From positions 124,001 to 188,000 of the forward strand of contig NZ_BHVV01000006.1 of assembly GCF_003865015.1 (NCBI RefSeq): 64,000 nt of DNA, in the 5' to 3' direction. The position numbers and the translations under genes are program-made. Below the pieces are notes generated by a model, which did no database searches, had not been told where the DNA came from, and saw nothing but the letters and a program-made list of their open reading frames with translations. Shown piece by piece: positions 63,401 to 64,000 of this stretch (position 1 is the stretch's first letter; every line of letters starts with the position of its first letter). Origin of the DNA: Sulfurisoma sediminicola (GTDB lineage Bacteria; Pseudomonadota; Gammaproteobacteria; Burkholderiales; Rhodocyclaceae).

Positions 63401-64000
63401 GATGGCGCAATACGGCCAGGCCGACTGGTACGACTTCGCCGGCAGCTATCTGCCGAGCGGCTTCGCGCAGTTCAGCGCCGGCCAGACGGTCGCGACGGTG
63501 ACCGTGACGGTCACGGCGGACAGCAACAACACCGAAGGCGATGAAACCTTCGCCGTCAGCCTCTTCGCGCCGACGGGCGGCCGCCTCGATCTGCCCAACG
63601 CCACGGCCAGTGGAATCATCCTTGCCGGCGGCAGCGCCGACAAGGGCGCGAACAGCATCGCCCAGGCCGATGCGGCCTACGCGACCGGCAACTACGGCTT
63701 CGACCAGGCGGTCGGGGTCCTGGCTGCGGGTGGAACGCTCTCCGTCAGCGACAACGTCGCCACGGGTGGCGACACCAATGACTACTACCGCTTCGAGGCT
63801 GCGGCCAGGGGCTCGGTGAGTCTGACCCTGAGCAACCTCAGCGCCGACGCCGACGTGCAGGTACTCAATTCCGACGGCTGGTACATCGCAGGCGGATTCG
63901 CCGGCGGTCCCAGCACCGAAAACGTGAGCTTCGCGGTCACGGAAGGCGAGACCTATTACGTCCGCGTCTATCCTTACTACGGCGCCACCGACTACGATCT
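48489..64000 (+). CDS. Giant Calx-beta/PPC repeat surface protein, 3' end outside window
   Basis: One frame runs from ATG 48489 (GAGG 6 nt upstream) to the last base without a stop: at least 5170 codons. I checked the frame at about 1-kb steps and it stays in phase. There is no Sec signal; the protein starts straight in a PPC domain (MADTNNTFGTSTLLGTLG), which fits type I secretion with a C-terminal signal beyond the window (inference). About 16 PPC domains (D-Y-Y-x-I/V...L-S-G-L...D-A-D-L-Y-L...G-x-Y-Y-I-x-V) alternate with about 21 Calx-beta domains (DF-x-G-x-x-L-P-S-G-x-V-x-F-A-x-G-x-T...E-x-x-E-x-F...I-x-N-D-D). Rich in Asp, Gly, Thr and Ser; I saw no Cys. Likely an adhesin or matrix protein. 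Its truncated C-terminus leaves the export route open. Confidence 0.92.
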   Translation, partial: MADTNNTFGTSTLLGTLGSSNLTLQAAPGDSSIGPFAGDQYDYYQIVVSQAGWVTVDLTGLSDDVDLWFYDSTQMSLAGSNLTFTDPEKIQYYVSMPGTYYIVLNEPYPSGLSTTYNLLAQWSSDSNASPSTATDLGIQNIGSHQMLPDSLSFTDAWDYYRIYVASSGRLQVALSGLTGDADIFLLDASGAQIAGASSGNLGTANELFDWGVAAGTYYIQVSTFGGANTPYQLETFVYASGDDAATMYSAIDLGALNVGNAVAPQANAVADINDPADYYKVHLNAAGQLTVTLTGISSAGFQMGYVDLQVLGTDGMPLGQSFNSGMADESVVLNLAPGDYFIKALYSPGGSSAAVNYTLNARLDPTPPPRFAIVGGSSAVEGGTFYATITRSGADLASPQAVEWAVRTEDLPGWVSADDFSGTLLPSGSVTFAPGQTDTTISITVVDDAIYDSYENFNIVLRNPTNGAVLDPWQSTSGTVQVSDAQGSPSVSAVASITTWGASSQVEGGSLVFRIALNGPPVAGGSTLNWAVEARAGTEPGDFASATSDSIMFEGGETAVFVTIALANDGVMEEADDFAVRLTGAGGNVVIDRASDFAVASIHTADVDVTATQGLAVGLGTMGKIEYSGDTDLYTFNLVAGRTYIFDAHANSIGSGMPGDVTFNPFLKLYQGTAVVAPDVVAMNNNFASVYGARVSYTPIASGVYTLEISGASGSTGGYVVQTRTSGVDDIPANFVGNVDAEHLLVAAWIEPPNGTPGASDTDVYRLHLRGGQTYTYYLTSSPDVSFGLVELRTAGGSPLPGATSVNGPLTAPDGSNYAIRQISVTAPLGADADYLMAVSGTHPNDYSRSYRLSGGASGILGGVTSAPEEGLRILVQGGSGAEGTTGQTTDYVFSVTRSGTDFSVPATVNWAVAPTSMMDGNTVAPVDSIDFAGGSVLPSGSLSFAPGVDRLQITVAVAGDAVAEADEFFTVTLSGASGASIVTGGDVAYGRIVNDDVAPNTNAVFSVTTVDAYKAEGTGGNTTQVFRVNRTGDTTKAVSVNWAVRNDNIWGNIATASDFVGATVLPAGSLAFAIGETAKFVTLNIAGDALLERNEGYSVNLSLPTTVTGASIDTAGQTSFAGIVNDDSSQVVVVQTSRIVENGGSPTFRVTRSNANYSVVDNSNTMMPVGEVMYWRMVADSIGPAASADDFWGTWPSGTLTFAPGQTMATLMPMGSVAFDGVADDNERFRVEFFDANGLLLNVPGSSNTFRISDLETTAPLLVGGTIGVGGSLDSTDTFDDFQISLVGPGHLRVNFASLTAGADVDLELRSGDQVLASGDSALVANNLSGGIYTLRALRRSGSPTYSLDLSLAPESDPSVQPLVWIDQNYSASPLYSLDEESGSFVLALRRAGGDVTGTGTTVEWMFERSPWGGSATADDFRAGMTEFPSGSVSFAPGETLALVTLPLNNDVTPEGYEGFRVRLTSVVGGELAHSQTYAGNWVDSTAYGSIMASDNTSGQLPYVYLSALNYGQTRQFERDAGATSNYVFRVTYNDPSSSSYTPPYVLDDTTEGARNDFLGLATSISTNASVSGTVERAVDHDDYFSIVSAGGPLQLSLSGLTGNANLYLLDGSSVVVASSLASGADAEFISYPTTPGTYYIKVAADDATTQPISYNLGVSTPSVGSFTDPDTTISVNGDFVTASSAGTLSSGGILTLTDGSVESAADHDDYYRFTVDSTGNVQVTLSGLTADADLYIYNSVYGYVASSTYGGTWSDSVNFYADTPGDYYARVIAYSSYGAISYDLDLSRGGSVTTATDDSGAMFLGALGQGAGTSLNVTGSVTTATDPTDFYRIDVTSPGQIQIALSGLDSTGADLQLFDGSGYLVASSARLGTAGENIAYYAASGSYYVAISGNSNYTLDASVYRAPVSVNWAVDLSDSGVTAADFAGGVVPKGAVYFYPGQTDAFVTVRVAGDVTPEYDEWFDVRLIQDNAALSYYNSTVSAVILNNDDERPATTATTTTIPIGGVMDGGIGQVGDKDWVRVDLAAGTRYFLEAHSNDGNDSYYNGGYSSPPPFDPFLTLRDASGNALAMNNDFAGTNGSRIDYTPTTSGTYYLEVSGNPARVASTGEYVIQTRSNIPGSPVDDYAANTSTVGRIVADHPIGLGWFESAGDEDWYRVRLEPGQRISLGVETASDVDLALRLVDGAGAEVFGGVTPYNYVPMGTDQSTDGYQRKGYYVSLPGGNAAGEYFLAIQGSQANGLLRSYRFEDVNLGYEGDSGGDTGVRPNNVITVTTADAFKVEGANNAATPYVFNIWRDGDLTRALAVNWNLSTYFMMGSLAGASSEDFFGLAQSGFEWPGTSLAFAPGQSLASVTLNVKGDMDPETDEYFNFNVSLDPMTTMMDASQPWYVNTWSLTGRIKSDDSTVATAGSVVSILPGAEFYEGNGGTSNYIFTVVRDGSLAAGESVQWSVNSGMAAAAGAEDFAGGTVGGVLPAGMLSFAGGQSLAYITLAINPDLIKENDEYFNIGLYGQSANMTLVNAQATGRIRDDDSKQMALMQVMGYANEGNSGTTPYVFWVDRGGDTSQVATAQWAVSRMPSISGLASVSADDFQNALLPSGTVTFDAGAESALITLNVVGDATVEPDEYFNLTLSNPTGGWSLVNAQVTGRIRNDDITPTQAAALTATTQRVFIAPATTSVTEAGSGVTPYVFDVYRSGAGLAQGTTANWSIWAPGSTSWASGADFSGATSGTVTFAANATKTSLTINVLGDANAAEWDEAFKVYLSNAQSGVASVVLANDHTTGLILNPSIGAAERIAEGSSFSVATNPAHLMQAEGDSGTTNYTFTIQRTGKLDHAAGVTWAVQPSANAPVDAQDFTTATVLPSGTVQFAANQTSATITVGVRGDGFYDESDEYFRVSLGIVSSVATANDDTWAPAYAGILNDDIAPVLSISITDAYKDEGNGTNTTQVFRINRTGNVSGASSVTWTVRNDIVRSNFVDVTDFAGATALPTGSVSFAANETAKFVTLTIAADSRIEPNEGYAVVLSGASSATIGGDTAYAGIFNDDTSSFTIGGSTVAFESPQWDPYGTSPGTAVFTIDRGSSKADQFETVTWLVATTPTPGSADVNDFGSDPMIGTPQTADNLPGGTVSFMPGETSRTITVQIANDLLAEGPETFQVQLRRSGNVTLASTTVTVLDGAMPTPPEFGAVYRLLPVGPSTPMSEQNGTITNTWYDIERPEGGAFVYSVARFSHNLGAETVGWKAVNNGWGNVATAADFGGSLPSGTISFAQGAQIAQFTINVTNDTIDESDEWFNVVLQDQQTTPYQIVAIAQADGFRKEGAASTTTPYVFDLWRSGAGLGTQTTVGWSVMPMMGVDGSDFAGGMMPGGMATFAAGATKVSVTVAIQGDAQNEADESFNVQISTVTAAPGIQVQQANWSATGVIANDDAGTIIPMGSVFSIATDPLNVVKNEGAAGTTTAFKFNVTRTPTGTFTPAASVSWSLMSSIGNVNLDDFSGTGYMWPSGSVNFAANQTMAVITVNVAGDGTFEGDEYFSVSIMPPMGGMIGNGTAVAGILDDDPTMNELWDAGQINTSILDDDDDYGSTTTTSGRLGVMSNTFGRLDNATDDDWFKVSLAGGLNYHFVAGSPDNIGISLRLLNGAGSAVTAASVDTIDGGLGQVMSFTPATAGDYFISARSSGGLTGDYGLWVGVNGQDDVPSRSSWDMNPTTQTANIAYDIAHAASVTSLNYGDHLGMIENDGDEDWYRVSLVRGHEYRFSVDHFASQQLTLELRDANGQWVQTFGSLPASDGLPAVEGGFFATPQLDTNNDGIPEGGVHLDSYFGTAGSTQLTVQSVGQNGLAALSDGTILVAGQPTWGTLGFEAIDPFGTVLGHASAYFNDGYDYPNAVAVMPGDYFVVGGYAENSTYTANDFALARWDSSGMPDYSFGTSGTLTFNVSLGAGTTNGEVTALAYNDGDILVAGYASLTGATSLPAERKFVLARFNANDGTPETTFNAGSPVQTEIGTGTLDAAYDMLVQPDGKILLGGEAATGTTQMNLTGNFALARYTATGALDTTFGTAGKVITDLGGSDSIDALARQADGKIVAAGSTYLATGEQRLALVRYTATGALDTTFGTGGKVITDFDPASSMGGSWATDVVIQSDGKILVAASGYDMMSGSYGALVRYNADGTLDRTFDGDGRFDVPNAASIEEMTLADGAIYVAGRDSMSYQRAWKVLDETGLDQTQDYYLVVRETGFGTGTGAYGVNVEDQNFEQLIQTSDGYGTPIPTNLLVGIDAVSSNIIEGGTGTTNQAVFRVRREGYANNATTVVNWAVQTAGISASIAADPQDFGTGTSTVLPTGAVTFAAGETEKFITVAVFGDALAGEVEDFVVRLNSANTTFAGTQAFGNPGGTVIVSDYQEARATIRDLVPEYAIGLESQWAWPDRMEGSSWVFRVTRSGRVDQSGTVGWNLAGEAFEHYGISFDVAASNDDISSVTGATRTGAMGDTLALAGSLTFAAGETLRMLTIASVPDARIENNEGFRISLTAPSGSSVRDGAGSMTLGVWNDDYTNDYAGSTRDSAYSLGNLGAGATLALPSWFAGGSIENVGGAGDPTDYYRFTAGASGALTLNLTGVGGGTFDPSADIDVRLEDAQGNWLGSSTWGGNTAEQINFSGLVSGSDYYVAVYSYIGQSDYQLTLSNLSRQTTLAIMPRDAYQMEGNSGTRAFTFEVSRGGNVQNTLVADWSIGSALDTANAVDFGSSATPTGSITFAAGEMSRMVTVSVAGDSVFENSGLDETFTVNISTADPDVLVTMASAVGVIGNDDRNETGGDTFGAATTLALASGGSIDPVAGWVGSDDLHDWYRFDAPTGGAAVNVRISGLVSDADLYIYDNTGTVQVASSTYGGSTPDEVNFAVTSGNTYYIEVRSYSGDTNYVLEASHLLAEALYAIAPADAVRAEDAGGASTDFTFTVTRTEASRAGSVGWYVEAPMAQYGQADWYDFAGSYLPSGFAQFSAGQTVATVTVTVTADSNNTEGDETFAVSLFAPTGGRLDLPNATASGIILAGGSADKGANSIAQADAAYATGNYGFDQAVGVLAAGGTLSVSDNVATGGDTNDYYRFEAAARGSVSLTLSNLSADADVQVLNSDGWYIAGGFAGGPSTENVSFAVTEGETYYVRVYPYYGATDYD
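48510..49575 (+). repeat. N-terminal array of three PPC domains
   Basis: Residues about 8-363 of the giant protein hold three PPC domains, beginning near 48510, 48885 and 49225. Each has the D-x-Y-Y-x-I/V-x-V start strand and the G-x-Y-Y/F-I end strand (GTYYIVLNEPY, GTYYIQVSTFG, GDYFIKALYSP). They are followed by paired Calx-beta domains at 49596 and 49965. Confidence 0.8.
52980..54465 (+). repeat. Calx-beta domain split by three PPC domains
   Basis: The first half of a Calx-beta domain (VYLSALNYGQTRQFERDAGA, TSNYVFRVTYND) ends near 53094, residue 1536. Three PPC domains follow (about 53130, 53500, 53880). The second Calx-beta half resumes near 54210, residue 1908: APVSVNWAVDLSDSGVTAAD, then FAGGVVPKGAVYFYPGQTDA and AVILNNDD. 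The two halves together make one complete domain. Confidence 0.7.
55302..59175 (+). repeat. Uninterrupted run of ten Calx-beta domains
   Basis: Residues about 2272-3563 comprise domains starting near 55302, 55717, 56091, 56461, 56871, 57276, 57641, 58036, 58411 and 58790. Most close with R/I-x-x-D-D (GRIRDDDS, GRIRNDD, AGILNDD). The 57276 domain closely resembles the one at 51495 (TDAYKDEGNG vs VDAYKAEGTG; GETAKFVTL in both contexts), suggesting internal duplication. Confidence 0.75.
59943..61149 (+). repeat. Seven-bladed Delta-60 beta-propeller inserted in a PPC domain
   Basis: Seven D-G-x-I-L-V-A-G-like motifs occur (DGTILVAG, GDYFVVGG, DGDILVAG, DGKILLGG, DGKIVAAG, DGKILVAA, DGAIYVAG). 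They alternate with L-D-x-T-F-G-x-x-G motifs (LDSYFGTAG, PDYSFGTSG, LDTTFGTAG, LDTTFGTGG and others): Delta-60 repeats. The region (residues about 3819-4221) starts with a lone LDSYFGTAG strand and ends with a lone DGAIYVAG half, as in circular closure. It is flanked by the first (DEDWYRVSLVRGHEYRFSV) and last (DYYLVVRETGFGTG) strands of a PPC domain. Confidence 0.75.

Overview
The window is high-GC bacterial chromosome. Housekeeping content points to a betaproteobacterium, probably Rhodocyclales or a close relative: infB-rbfA-truB-rpsO-pnp order, a smc-zipA-ligA cluster, lysine genes with a pilus ATPase embedded among them, and PrpE plus pyruvate phosphate dikinase. The order-level placement is inference from gene content and order.

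Layout. 1-4112 (+): 3' end of infB, then rbfA, truB, rpsO and pnp. 4113-5230: dksA (-) and a Pro-Arg-His tRNA operon bounded by clear promoters and hairpins. 5265-10530 (-): dapC-dapD-pilU-dapE-prmB. 10608-14238: EamA transporter, DUF2189 membrane protein, TauE/SafE permease, FAH-family hydrolase and queF. 14307-23777 (+): smc, zipA, ligA, galU, hpt and a homologue of archaeal cyclic 2,3-diphosphoglycerate synthetase. 23774-26395 (-): small ORF, START-like protein, typA. 26474-31397 (+): a phosphorylase-deformylase-esterase run with 1-4 nt overlaps, then an acuI-prpE pair. 31495-34422: tRNA-Val and ppdK (-). 34650-42115 (+): thrS-infC-rpmI-rplT-pheS-pheT-ihfA-merR, the classical translation cluster. 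42149-45137: tRNA-Pro(GGG), dsbB, small proteins, dienelactone hydrolase, YchJ, Mut7-C RNase.

45181-64000 is an accessory surface-protein region. A 1005-residue hemagglutinin-type TPS exoprotein (-) stands divergently to one enormous open frame (+) that starts at 48489 and is still open at the last base (at least 5170 codons). The giant protein alternates about 16 PPC domains and about 21 Calx-beta domains. It shows domain nesting: three PPC domains split one Calx-beta domain, and a seven-bladed Delta-60 beta-propeller sits inside a PPC domain. No TpsB pore or type I exporter lies in the window.

Main regulatory observations: a non-AUG (ATC) infC start; a repeat-derived hairpin covering the pheT ribosome binding site; two divergent promoters built on a symmetric ATTATA(AT) core (queF/smc, dapC/EamA); and REP-like palindromes shared by the pnp-dksA gap and the tRNA-Val leader.
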